The position numbers and the translations under genes were made by a program. A stretch of DNA of 64,000 nt from Trichaptum fuscoviolaceum. Lineage: Eukaryota; Basidiomycota; Agaricomycetes; Hymenochaetales; Trichaptaceae. This document shows, piece after piece, positions 46,501-56,592 of this stretch; within the stretch, counting starts at the first letter, position 1; every line of letters starts with the position of its first letter. Where the stretch lies: the NCBI GenBank assembly GCA_910574455.1, contig CAJSYZ010000001.1, positions 659,961 to 723,960 of the forward strand, given 5' to 3'. Below the pieces are notes generated by a model. That model ran no database searches and was not told where the DNA came from. It saw only the letters and a list, made by a program, of their open reading frames with translations.

Positions 46501-47361
46501 CTCCTCGAAGGACTTATCGCCCTCCTTCACTGCCGACTTCTCCGCAATCGCCTGCGACCAGGTATACGAGGCCGCAACTTTATGCACAAAGTCCGGATCG
46601 TCCGCCACATAGAACTGCTCCGCGTCATGGTAGATGTCCATGTACTTTTCGGAGTACCGAAATCCGGGGGGAATCTTCGCAAGGTCGTCAGACTCACTGT
46701 CCGACTCATCTGAATCATCACCGACTTCCGCAACGCAGACTCTCGCATGGGGCTGCGGTCGCGGTCGCATCTGTCGACTGTTCTTGCATCGCGCGGCCCG
46801 CAACTTGCGAACGGCGCGGGGTAGCGGTTGTCCGACTTCTACGACTCTTGCCGCTTCGACAGGGCGGCATTCGTTCGGACATCGCGTAAAGCTGATTGTC
46901 TCATCGTTCCAATCAATCTCCGGGTTATGGTGGTGTAGCCAATCTATCCCAATGATCAACGGATAGTCTCCGATGTTTGCCACGGTGGCATCGACTTCTT
47001 CTTTGTGTCCACCGATCTCCAGAGTAAGTCGGACTTGGTCTGTAATCGGACCACTCTGGTTCAGCGAATCGTCGGCGTTGTACACCTTGATTGGTCGGTC
47101 GAGAGGACGAGTATGTAGTCCGAACTTCCGCACCAGCTTCTGGTTGATAATCACCGAAAATGCACCGCAGTCTAGCAGCGCTCTCATGCTCAAAATCTTT
47201 CGGCCGTCACTTATTCTCACTGGGACATGGATGAATCGACGCAAACTCTTGTGTATTAGCGAAGTACGATTGTACACAGAGGGATCGGATACATCATCAT
47301 CTAACAGCGAAAATCGGTTCGGGGTCTTTGGCGGAACGACCGCGCGCCTAGACCCACTCAA
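43558..47361 (-). CDS. pol: Pol polyprotein of element 2 (protease to chromodomain, intact)
   Basis: One uninterrupted frame of 1267 codons. Domain order: protease with LLDCGAF, where D-C-G replaces the usual D-S/T-G; reverse transcriptase with YLDD; RNase H (ECDASDFATG and HDKELLAI); integrase with H-H-C-C zinc region (HHNSLPVGHPG and GCDTCIRTK), catalytic Asp in CDFITQ, Asp in ISDRGTQF and Glu in QTDGQTERVNQELEQY; GPYTVLRK; and a C-terminal chromodomain (YEVSEVLNLRR and YLVRWKGYGPEEDQW). The chromodomain would direct integration to marked chromatin. The frame begins where gag ends, one base back, and has no ATG of its own there, so it is expected to be made by -1 frameshifting. Confidence 0.95.
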   Translation of the reverse strand: MSGSRRAVVPPKTPNRFSLLDDDVSDPSVYNRTSLIHKSLRRFIHVPVRISDGRKILSMRALLDCGAFSVIINQKLVRKFGLHTRPLDRPIKVYNADDSLNQSGPITDQVRLTLEIGGHKEEVDATVANIGDYPLIIGIDWLHHHNPEIDWNDETISFTRCPNECRPVEAARVVEVGQPLPRAVRKLRAARCKNSRQMRPRPQPHARVCVAEVGDDSDESDSESDDLAKIPPGFRYSEKYMDIYHDAEQFYVADDPDFVHKVAASYTWSQAIAEKSAVKEGDKSFEEMVPPQYREFAKVFSKSEAERLPERKPFDHAIDLEPGSTPSYSKIYPMAPAERAALKEFIEENLRKGYIRPSKSPAAAPVFFIKKKDGSLRMVVDYRKLNEITVKNRYPLPLTTELIDSLKKARVFTKLDLRAGYNNIRIKEGDEWKAAFRTQEGHFEPTVMTFGLTNAPATFQRMMNELFKDMLDVIVIIYLDDICIFSENESEHEEHVKEVLRRLEKYDLFCKPEKCKFHKDSIEYLGMIIGSGIISMDPKKVEAVADWPTPAKVKDIQAFLGFANFYRRFIKDFSKLAVPMTELLRKDVQWRWTTRQQESFDGLKKKFAEAPVLAMPDLEKPFILECDASDFATGAVLSQIGPDGDIHPVAYYSKSLGDAERNYEIHDKELLAIVRALDEWRHYLEGSPHKIDIVSDHRNLLFFAEARNLTRRQARWSLFLSRFDFLIRHRPGRLGGKPDALSRREDLCPDGPDNTNKVLLDTNRFYTLAMRRGMVRAEGDTELLRRIRESERFDEELVEAIEKVKEGAPRALANDLEEWNTEDGLLLYRGKVYVPKDEEIRRDIVKLHHNSLPVGHPGRWKTYELVSRNYWWPGMSTFVERYVSGCDTCIRTKNIPQRPVGPLQPNEVPDGPWQVISCDFITQLPQSGEYDAIFVVVDRLTKQAHFIPTTSDIDSARTADLFVSEVWKHHGTPRKVISDRGTQFVSRFMKAVLHRLGIEGATSTSFHPQTDGQTERVNQELEQYLRAFTDVRQENWSELLPMAEFAHNTRAHSATKVSPFALLYGYDPEFTIVPSAGLSTVPAADDRLDLLQKAQEDACAALEVAAERMKRYYDQGHADTPDIRPGDKVWLDARNIAIPGTRKLNPRRLGPYTVLRKIGLLNYELQLPATMRIHPVFHVSLLTKYTPDTIPGRVQTPPEPVNVDGDIEYEVSEVLNLRRSGRGRTLQYLVRWKGYGPEEDQWIDAADMEHAPAVIRKFYRRYPDAIR

Positions 47362-48596
47362 AAACCCTGACTCTTGAGAGCAGCTGCTACCGCTTTGGCG
47401 ATTTCGTCAACGGTCGGAGTGCGAGCGGCGTTCACGGTCGGTGTCTCGTCGCGGACTTCCTCGAGGGTTGCAGTCGGTGTCTTGGGAGCGGCGGCGGGCG
47501 CAGAGGCGGCGGGCGGAGCGGTGGATGACGAGGCGGCGGTCTGTGAAGCCACCTTTGATCGGACATTTGATCTCTTGCTCCGCTGCGGACAGTCTCGAGC
47601 CAGATGTCCATGCTCACCGCACTGGAAGCAAAGTCCGCGGCGCATCATCTCTTCAGTGCTCAAGCGATCGATGTCCATCGCGTCGGGGTCCCGAGTCGGT
47701 CCGCGCGAAGCGGAGTGGTGTGTCTGCGAGCGGGAGCCCCAGTTTGGACTCCAGTTATTCTGCTTGAAGCCAGTCCGACGCGCACGCAAGTCCTCATCGT
47801 ATTCGCAAAGCAGTCAGACCCACTGGTCGAAGCTCTTGGTCTCCCGGATCTCCTTGCTCGCCAGATCGTAGCGGAACTGACTGCTGAGTCCGGTCTCGAA
47901 CACCAACATCTTCCCTTCCATCCCCCAGTCCACCTCCGACTCCACCAGCAACGCACGAAACTTCGCCGCATACTCCGACACCGTGTCCTTGCCCTGGCGC
48001 AGTTTCATAAGCTCCTGTCCGGCGTGGCGCTTGATGTTCGGATGTCCGAACGCGGACTGGAGGGACGCCAGGAAGAGTTCCAAATCGGTCATGAGAGCGG
48101 GGACTTCGGTGCCCTCGAGGGCGGCGGTTGTGTGCGGACGAGCCCATTGTTCAGCGGGCCCGCGGAGTAGCGAAGCAGCCCATAGACAGGCCATCGTCGG
48201 ACTGCCTACAAACTCCTGGGGGCGCATCCGGACATAAAGTCGGACCTTCTGCGACCACTCCTCAAAGCTGATACTCTCCGTCTCCTTATCTTTCGGAGTA
48301 CGCCCATAGAACGCGGGCGGGGCACCGACCTTCGGACCCTTGGGAGTGCGGGTCGCGCCTTCCTGCGCATTTCGGACAAACAGGTTCATGAAGTCGTGGA
48401 GGTGCTGGTTTTCGGCGGTCACCTCCTGCAGGTGTGACTGGAGAGGTCGGGTGGCATCATTGATAGCCTGGAGGACGTCTGGGGGGAGGTCTCCGCCCTG
48501 CTGGGGCGGTGGTGCGGTCTGGGCGGGAGCAGCACCCGGAGTCGGAGTCGGAGCAGCGCCTGGCGCGGGCGCTGCGCGCGGGGTTGATCGGGTCGG
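47358..48596 (-). pseudogene. gag: Gag region of element 2 with an in-frame stop
   Basis: The frame encodes a proline-rich start, a capsid-like region (FEEWSQKVRLYVRMRP, LLRGPAEQWARP, YAAKFRALL) and a CCHC knuckle CFQCGEHGHLARDC, then an alanine-rich tail. A TGA at 47814-47816 interrupts it after SFDQWV, and a second TGA at 48597-48599 bounds it upstream. The only nearby ATG (48598-48600) is in a different frame. With nearly identical LTRs these look like very fresh lesions, or the copy relies on others for Gag. Confidence 0.75.
47361..47367 (-). promoter_or_regulatory. -1 ribosomal frameshift slippery heptamer
   Basis: On the element strand the bases G GGT TTT, read in gag phase, are followed at once by the gag stop TGA. 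This fits the X XXY YYZ rule, and a -1 slip enters the pol frame. Confidence 0.7.
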
Positions 48597-48687
48597 TCAT
48601 ATCTTCGTCGGAGTCTTCTTGTCCGAATCTTCCCATTCAGAGGGATCAAAAATCGGTCGGTGCAATCGCAGGGCGTCGAAAGAACAA

Positions 48688-48698
48688 ACTTTTGGCCT
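48688..48698 (-). promoter_or_regulatory. self-primer binding site of element 2
   Basis: On the element strand AGGCCAAAAGT lies two bases after the 5' LTR and is the exact reverse complement of ACTTTTGGCCT at 48872-48882 within that LTR. Confidence 0.75.
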
Positions 48699-48700
48699 AA

Positions 48701-49276
48701 TGTTACGACCTAGAGTGGTTCCTTCGCTTTCGAGACCCTGAATCGGACACAGACGACGATCGGACGCAATGAGCGGTGGTTCTCACTCTGAGAAGCACTT
48801 TACAAGTCAATTAAGCTATTCTACACATCAGAGCTAAAGATAAACACATCACCTGAGAAGCACTTTACAAGAGGCCAAAAGTGGAGTGCTTCGCAGGGGG
48901 ATCCGCGGTTTTGATGAACAAAGGTAAAAACTATACAGTACCAAGCCACTGGACCCTGATCCGACTAGGTCCGACCTATACCGCTGACGTAAGTCGGAGT
49001 TCGGGGTCCCGCTCTAGTCGGGGTCCCGCCTCGGTAGAGCGGAGGTTCGAGTCGGAGTGGCGGAAGAAAGAAAGAAAGGAGAATTGTTTGCAGGGCGCTT
49101 GTCCTAGCGGCCTGCAAACATACAGGCAAGTAATCTATGCAAAAAGGAAGAGAATCGGAGTTAAAGAAAGTCCGGTTTCGGACCGGACATGTCGGGGATC
49201 CGACTCGGAGTGTGATCGTAAAAGAAAATAAAAGAAAAATAAAAGAAATAAAATAACCTGAGGCGGATTCCTGACA
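48701..49276 (-). repeat. 5' LTR of element 2
   Basis: 576 bases with TG...CA ends on the element strand, followed outward by the duplicated target GGCCC. Confidence 0.95.
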
Positions 49277-49797
49277 GGCCCGTGCATATCGCTCATTTGA
49301 AGCAATGACTGTTGCCTCGAGATATTTTGCTACACTGAGAACCGTGCGATATTCCTTTGACTGAGCATCAAACCCGTAGCGCTCATAGTGCTCTGCTGCA
49401 TGTTGAAGATGTGATTTTAACTTCTCTATCACGTCTGTATGAACAAGCGGGTTGAACGGTGTCGCACGCGAAGACATAGATGGCATAGTTAACCGAGAAG
49501 ATTCTGCCAGACCGAATCGCCCGTCTGATCCCAAGATCAATGGATGATTTCATTATTCACAATTTGAATGTTTACAGTACCTGACAGTGGATCATCTTCA
49601 TCCCATTCGGACTCGCAGTACGACCCATCAGAAAGATTCTGATCTGAACCAATTATCGAAGACACGGTGCTGTCAGAATCTGAGTCGTAATCTTCATCCT
49701 GCATCAAGTGACTGGTAGATAGGCCGTTGTCATTGTCGATTGTGGCAGACACTGGCATCTTGAAGTTCGAATTCAGGAGGAGTGCGATTGGGATCAT

Positions 49798-50431
49798 CTC
49801 CGAAGTAGCAAGACTCACGCTGATTGCTTTAGTACTTCAAGTTCAGGTTATGACCTGGGAGCACTCAGGCTGATACGTGTAAAAAGTTAATTGCACCTTT
49901 GCCACTGGCAGCTACAGGGGAAGGAGCCTGAGGTAGTGTAGGACTAATAGTATGACACGAGGCGGGCACTTGAATATATAGTAGTCCTACGGCCTAAAAT
50001 GGTGCCTCATCATCATCTTGATCCAGACTCCGAGTCCGAGTCGGAGTCGGCTGACTCCGAGTCCGAGCCTGAGACGGCACCACTGCGGCACACTGGCAGT
50101 GAGAGAACCCACCGTGACGGCAGCCTCAGGCTGAGGTTAGGGGCGGTGAAAATATGCAGGTATCCCACGGCAATTTAGGGGATACAGTGCCCTTTACTAC
50201 TACTCCCCTTACTAGTACTAGGGAACTTCAAGTTGAAGTCGGCGCTACTCCTCAAGTTGAAGAAGTTCGATCACCTTCCGAGTAGTTCTACTACTACTAG
50301 TACTAGTAGTAGAAGAGGCTGTTCTGTTACTAAGTTGGGAAAGAATACTGAACTTGAACTTCCTACAAAATGTACGTTCTCTTCTGACTAACACCCCCAT
50401 CCTACTCCGAGTCTTCACTCAAGTACTAACA
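49798..50431. other. divergent intergenic region built of palindromic words
   Basis: This lies between two genes that face away from each other. It is a mosaic of CCGAGTCCGAG, CAGCCTCAGGCTGAGG, CACTGGCAGTG, CAAGTTGAAG and CTACTACTAGTACTAGTAG words. Confidence 0.6.
50137..50198. repeat. second copy of the unit in the Plavaka insertion
   Basis: About 60 bases, including TATGCAGGTATCCCACGGC, match 34791-34850 with only a few differences. Confidence 0.85.
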
Positions 50432-53191
50432 ATGTCAAACCCTCAAAGCAAAAAACCTTCCTGGGCGGATGTTGTGAAGACCCCGAAGGAGCCCAAGGCT
50501 GCCAGTTCTAGCAGTTCGCCGTCCCACTCCAGTGCCATTGCCGGAAACACCACTGGCAGACAAATCCGTGTCCCCATTCAAAACGTAGAGGCCCAGGGAA
50601 AGAGTGTGTGGCTCTTGAGGAAGTTCGGGAAACTGAAAAACTCTGGCTCCGCGAGCATAAGTAAAAGTGAGCATCTCCGAGTCGCTCCATACTACTATTT
50701 ACATAGTATTGCGAATGTGGTCGGAAATACTGACGTCTGTTTATTGATGTAGTATTCTCTTACCGCCACAACCGCGAGACTCCACAATTGTCCATCGATC
50801 CTGAGGCTACTAATTCGGTCCCCGCTTCAAAAGACATTGCCACGAACACGGCGGAGTCCACCGGTAATTTTCTACAGAGTTTAACCGACCGTCTTTCTGA
50901 AGTCGAGCTCGCAAAAAGGCCGATGTCCTTAGACTCAGACCGCCAGGAGACGCTGTGCGAGATGTTGAACAGCATTTCAATTATCTTCAAAGAACTCGCA
51001 GGGAACAACGAGTCGGTCAGGGATGAGACTCGCAAATACGACGATCTCCGAACGAAGTTCATGCAGGGATACAGGGCGGGGTCTAAACGCATATTGGACA
51101 AGCATAAGCATGAATTAGATTTGGCAGTGCCGGACCCGCTACGTGACAGCCGTGAAGAAGAAGAGGGAAAAGGGAAGGACTCAACAGTGCCGGGCCCGTC
51201 GCGTGACAATCGTCTCGAGAAGGAGAAAGGGAAGGAGAAAGAGAGCCTGTTGAGGCAGAAGGAGATAGAAGAAGTGAGAGCGACTTTGGCCGTAAAGGCT
51301 ATTGTACCCACTCAAAGCATCCTGACGGAGCGCAAAATCGACTCTCTGAACAAATTGTTCACGGAAGTAAACGATTGCGTAAATAAACTTGATGGTAAGG
51401 TTGCTGCATTTTCTGCTTACGTTGACGAGGTTGGGGACAATGTAGGGGCGAAATGCTGGGGTGCTTTCATCTTCTTACTCAATCGCTATTTGAGCGATAT
51501 CTTGAGCCGGCAGGCAGCCTCGGATGCGCTAGACATCGTAAGTGCAATTTCAGCTGTGTGCCACTCTATGGTTCGGTTTGCTTATGTGTTTCACTCAGAG
51601 TGTACCAGCGTTGTTTGCCACCGCCTACCGGCACTGCAACGAAAACAGTAGATCTGTACTTCAGACGGCTTTCATGGTCATTTTTCCCAATGACACTGCT
51701 TTCCACTCAAATCTCGTATCGAGACACGATTATTCGGGCGAAAGTGGTATCTCTGCCAACGGACTGGAAAAGGCGATTCGTCGCAAATACACATTCTTCC
51801 ACTGGCACGGGGAAGGTCGGAGACAATTTTTATTTGATGATATCATCAGCCCGCAAGACGTGGAGGAGCCACTCTCATCCGCTTTCACCGCTCTCCGACA
51901 CAAAATCATCGTTGACAAGGCGCAGCCTGAGACGCCTTCCCTTACGACGATGTTGAGATTCTTCACCCCAAGATTAAAACTTTTTTACAAATGTCACAGA
52001 AACCTTCACCTACGAATACTTCGCCGGATCAAGGAGCTGGAGGCAAAGTGTCGGGGCGAACAACCTAAAGATGAGAATGGACTGTTAGATGACTGGCGTG
52101 GTTCAATCTTGAACCTAATTAGTTCTGTCGCCGAGCCAACCTTGACTAAAGAAGAAGAAAACGCTCTGAATAAAGTCCACTTCGTTTTCAAGGACCAGTT
52201 AGACAGCATGGCGAACAAGAACTATATTGGCCCAACAAGCCTCCCAGTCAGGCAGGTCGTGTACCATAGTCGCCGCAAGCCAGCTCATTACTCCAAGTCG
52301 CCATCCGATCACTCACTTCCAATCACCGGCAGAACCTACAGCAATCAAAATGTGGAAGGGCAAGCACGAGAGGAAGCTTCGTTTATCGGTCAAAGCTCAT
52401 CCTCCCTACACACCACTGGAAGCACCGATCAAGCTAAGAAAGGGAAATCGCCCGCTGGCATCGATCCTCACATCAATGAGCTTGGTAAACAAGCTTGGTG
52501 GGGAGATCTGTCCTATAAGGCTGTTGAAAAAGTGGTTGCGGAATTAAGCAAGGAAGGGAATGATGCTTTGGACAAAGCGTTGAAATCTGAATCCGGTCTG
52601 CGGAACTCAGAGTGGAATTCTCAAACTCGCGACTCGATCCGGATGGAGTTCCCAAAAGCCGAGGTCATCGACATCGAAAAACTGGCGCGCCTTAGACGCT
52701 CCTGTCATGAGCACTTCACAAAGGCTAATGCCTGTCACCTTGCAATCCAACTCACCGAAGTAGATGGTCTGGTGGAAGATATCCTTCAAGAGAACAACGC
52801 CTTACGCCTTCGTCTTAACGAGATCGCCCATTTTAACCAGCGTAGTCTTGAGTACAAGGCGTTGGAAGAATTGGCCGTAAACTCGGAACGTCTACTGGGC
52901 ATCCCACTTGGCGAGAAGGAAAAGCAGCGAATACTCGCTCTGTGTCGAATAATGGCAGGGTATCTACCCTTTGGTCAAGGGTTTAACCCAGAGGAGGCGG
53001 AAGCGGCGGTAAATATTCAAGCGGCGCTGACCCCTGATCGCAAGCCCATTTCTTCCAATCCGCTTCGACAACACTTTGATCTTCTTATCTTTAAATCGGG
53101 TCTGAGGAAACTGTTGTCAAGCTCGTTGATAGGAGAGAACAGTCGGCTGAAGCTTCTTCTACTTTTACCTGATTTTCAGGACTTGGACTGA
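50432..53191 (+). CDS. large unknown protein, member 2 of the local family
   Basis: Three exons, 50432-50660, 50753-51537 and 51599-53191, give 868 residues in one frame. The N-terminus (SWADVVKTPKEP) is disordered and Ser-rich, followed by charged helices with KEKGKEKE-like repeats and a long coiled coil. A central region holds FPNDTAFHS and LRFFTPRLKLFY, matching LLPEAMPVHS and LRFFVPLL of the interrupted gene to its left. The C-terminus is helical and Leu-rich (LRKLLSSSLIG). No catalytic motif or membrane span is clear. It is transcribed away from member 1 across a 634-base region of palindromic words. Function unknown. Confidence 0.75.
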
Positions 53192-53818
53192 CTGTTCGAG
53201 CCTTCATTCCACATTCATCTTAGCCTTCCCCCCAGTTCTATCGTTCGTCTTCATGGCACGAGGACTCACCTTGTGTTCGATGTCATTTATGTGTACAATT
53301 CGAAAGGCAGTGATACGCTAACTATCACTTGTGTAGATTCTGTTATGATAATGATTTGTACTTCTGCTTTCTACCCTGAGTGCACCTAGGAGTCCTGGTA
53401 CTGTGAATATTGTTACTATGCGGTAGCCTTGGCTCAACTTGAATCCTGAGCCTCACTCAAGGCTGCTCAGGCTGGCTAGTTACTTGGTTTTGATACACTT
53501 ATATTAGTACTTATGAATAGTGAAAAGAAAGCTGTATAAATGAATGCCAATACCAGACTCCGAAGCAGAAACTTGATTGTACTAGTATGTGGAAGTAATA
53601 AAACTCGAAATTCCAGAAATCAGGGGGGTGACGATCATCTTTAGTAGTAACCGGCTGTAGTAGTACTACTACTCAGGCTCAGGCTGGCAGCCTGCCAGAG
53701 TGCCTGCAGCCTGAGGTCGGTCCGGCTACCACTACTACTACTACTAGTACATCTACTCTGCTCGACGACTATTACTCGCTTCACTAGTACTAGTAATTCT
53801 GCAACTCCACTGCCTAGA
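53192..53818. other. intergenic region with palindromic words
   Basis: This separates two tandem genes. From about 53420 on it holds GCCTGAG, CTACTACTAGTAC and TGCCAG words like those upstream of the preceding gene. Confidence 0.5.
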
Positions 53819-56592
53819 ATGTCAAACTCGAACGTTGAACTCTCACTGCCAGTGGCAGGCCACCGCTGCCGTCACTCAGGCTGCCAGCGCCGGACGACGC
53901 GATCTCGGAGCCTGAGTCCCACCTGCAGTTGTGGACGTTGTGGCACCTTGTGTTGCCTCCTTACTATCAACAGTGCCAGAACTGCAACGGCATCGTCATC
54001 ACCCAGCTCTCAAGTAAACCGGTATCGGGAGTTGAATCAAGAACTTGAAGAACAACGTGAAGCCCTACTAGACTACCGTGCCAGTGACCCGAGTTGCTCG
54101 CTCCGGTACCACGCACAGGACCGTGGTAGACCCACTGCCAGTGGGACTGACTCCAGACGCACTCGCAGTCCGAGGTGCAGCCTGAGGTCTTCCGAGGTTC
54201 CAAACAACATCATGAAACTCCATAAACGTCATGATAATATGAGTCTTGTTACTCGCAGCAGCGGCAGCCCAGGATCAGTCAGCGAACACTCCATCTCCCT
54301 CCCAACGTCGCTGCATCAGTGGGTCCAATCTTCAAGTTATCAACAGGATGGCCCACCGACATCACGCGAGGTAACGCGGCGAACTGTTTTCCAGAAGGAC
54401 TTGACGCCATCCCACTCGACTTCTCTGAGCCAGCGATCTGACAGCGCCTGGGGAGGGCGAGCTCAGTCTACGAGTCTCTTAAACAGCCCGAGGGGTAAGG
54501 TGTTGGAGGCGCAAAATGACCCAGTGGAATTCAATATTAATAATGTGGAAGGCCCGAGAAAGGAACCTGCCTGGGAGGTTAAAGCTGAGATCAATGAACC
54601 AAATTCGGGTCCTTCAGGTATTTACTACCAATTGATTTTTAGTGAGGACTGCTAATTAACGCAATTTATAAGTCTTTATTGCGAGGCAAACCATTGCACA
54701 AAATGTAATTCAGCAAAAGGATATACACAGTCGTTTATCTTCCGGAACAAATGACCACGACGAGGCCATGCAAAAGAGTTGCGATGAAAGCGTATCGGAT
54801 CCTGCTAGGACGGGAGAGCAAGCGGAGCAAGAGAGGGTGGAAGACGCATCAGTTGTGCAGTTGGAAGATGGCGATCTTTGTGCAGTGGTGGCCGCTCTGA
54901 GAAACGAGGTGACGGAGATGAAGAAGGCGCACCGCGCAACTTGTCAAGAACTCACGAGCCTTAAGCAATCCTTCAGTAAACAGGCAAAGCTCGTTGAAGA
55001 GGTATTTGAAACTGTCGATCTATTATGTGAAAGTGTTGATGGGGTATGTAACAATCATACTTCTTGACATTGATTCTAAACGTCTGACAGTCTTCATCTA
55101 GAATCAAGTGGCGAAGGATGGGGTGACCTTGAGGTCTTTCCTGGAGGACCTTCAACGCTATGTTGTTCACGGCTCGTTTTTCCTTCTTCCCTTCAAAAAG
55201 TCCGACAGGGAAGCTTGCCTTCAGTTCCGAGGCCAGCGACAGATAGAATGGATGAGCTTTAACATTCAGATGAAACATCTCTTCGTGAACTGTCATGCAA
55301 CTGTTCAAGGCGAAGGAAATTCTTTCCGTCTGGTTCAATCTAGGTCCCCATTGGGAGAAAGTCTATATCCGATATTGGACGAAAGAACGCACTTTCGAGA
55401 AAGAGAACCTCTGCCCAGGCTACGAGAGCGGAAGTATCTGAATTACACTGGGTACAGACTTGAGCATACCATGTTTAAGTCTGGGATATTCTATTTCTTC
55501 ATCCCCTTGTTCCTAGCCCATTACGTTGCGTATAGGAACCACATCGAGCTTCTGGATGAGATGATTCACGTGTTTCGCAGCCGCATTGAACTGCACAATG
55601 CTCCTGAGAAGGAAGAAGGAGGGGCTGGAGGATCACACGAATATCAAACGCCGGCGCAAAAAGCGTGCATTAATCTTACCACTGGCAGCAACGAGGATAT
55701 CTACCCGGATGGGTATGATCAATGGCCATCTGTGGGGGCAATTGACTTGAACCGATTACTTGTATTGGTGAAACGCGACCTATCGGCACGGCAGGAGAAC
55801 AGCAAAAATATCGATGTCAAACTTCAAGAGGCAATTGCTGTTTTCCAAGACAGCGATATGCTTGCGTCCAAGGACTTAAAGGAGGAATTGGAACCAACTG
55901 TAGCGCCCTTCCGCCAGAAACGCATGGTTGCGTACGAGAGGTACCGTAAACGATTGGCTCGAAGTATGGCCTCGACAAGTCTACGAAAGCAAGGACATGA
56001 AGTTCATTCACCTGGCTACACATCTGAGCATCGCAAGCGTGACCTTTCGGATTACACAAATGATGCAGATGAGCCTCAGAGGAAACGTCCCCGCAACTCC
56101 GACAATCAAGGGGTCCCTGCCGAACCCCAGACATTGAGGTTTTTTTCTTCGGCTTTGAATAAGGCGGAAAATACGCAGAGAGTTCTAATTCACGGGTATA
56201 CGACAGTGAAAAGATGGCTCGCGATAGTTACCAATGATGAAATCTTCAAGCACATTGTGAACGGGAAATCTGTTGTGGGCAAAGTTCTGAATGCGATCGC
56301 ACATGAGCGAGAGGGGAACGTCGAGAAGATTTATGAATCCGCTACGAGGCTGTCAAGTCTGTTCACTTCAGATGCCGAGGGATCCGACGGGACACCCCTT
56401 TCAGAATCCGAGAAAGCAAAGTACACAGACACGTTTCGGGAGGTGGTCGCGGGTGTTTATGAGGTCAGCGGTGATTTATTGGGGCCTGATTTACCACTTC
56501 CACCACTTAATGGCCAGCTGAAAGTTGCGGCTTTCATCTCACGCGCGAGGGCTCGAGGAAGAAGAGTTGAAATCGATAGTGGAATGTGCTGA
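53819..56592 (+). CDS. large unknown protein, member 3 of the local family
   Basis: An Arg/Ser-rich, probably disordered N-terminal exon starts at the ATG at 53819 and stays open to 54655. A coiled-coil exon (about 54733-55048, RNEVTEMKKAHRATCQELTS) joins in phase 0 to 55102-56592. The donor linking the first two was not settled, so they may be separate genes. The last exon contains FYFFIPLFLAHYVAYRNHIELLD, a basic KRKRP-like patch and TVKRWLAIVTNDEIFKHIV. The last of these aligns with TVMKCLAILTDDTLLDVLL of member 1. A hydrophobic run around FYFFIPLFLAHYVA could be a membrane segment or a buried helix. Function unknown. Confidence 0.65.

Larger units (their letters stand above)
42940..49276 (-). 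mobile_element. Ty3/gypsy (chromodomain-type) LTR retrotransposon, element 2
   Basis: A complete element of 6337 bases has 576-base LTRs (TGTCAGG...CGTAACA on the element strand). It is flanked by the target duplication GGCCC (42935-42939 and 49277-49281). The LTRs differ at one position seen by eye, so insertion is very recent. Its layout matches element 1, but sequence and LTR length differ, making it a sister family rather than a copy. It lies inside a coding exon of a host gene in the same orientation. Confidence 0.95.
41095..49797 (-). pseudogene. large unknown protein, member 1 of a local family, split by Ty3 element 2
   Basis: Exon 1 ends at 49581 (start at the ATG at 49758 or 49797). 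Exon 2 starts at 49524, is cut at 49277 by the retrotransposon, resumes at 42939 in the same frame and ends at a GTAAGT donor (42425). A last exon of about 380 residues ends at 41095; its acceptor is ambiguous. The N-terminal part is acidic, then helical with a leucine-rich coiled coil (LLVSQAEESALLKRHM). The C-terminal part carries LLPEAMPVHS, LRFFVPLL and TVMKCLAILTDD, which have counterparts in the two genes to the right. No known domain was recognised. If the insertion is fixed, the copy is inactive. Confidence 0.65.
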
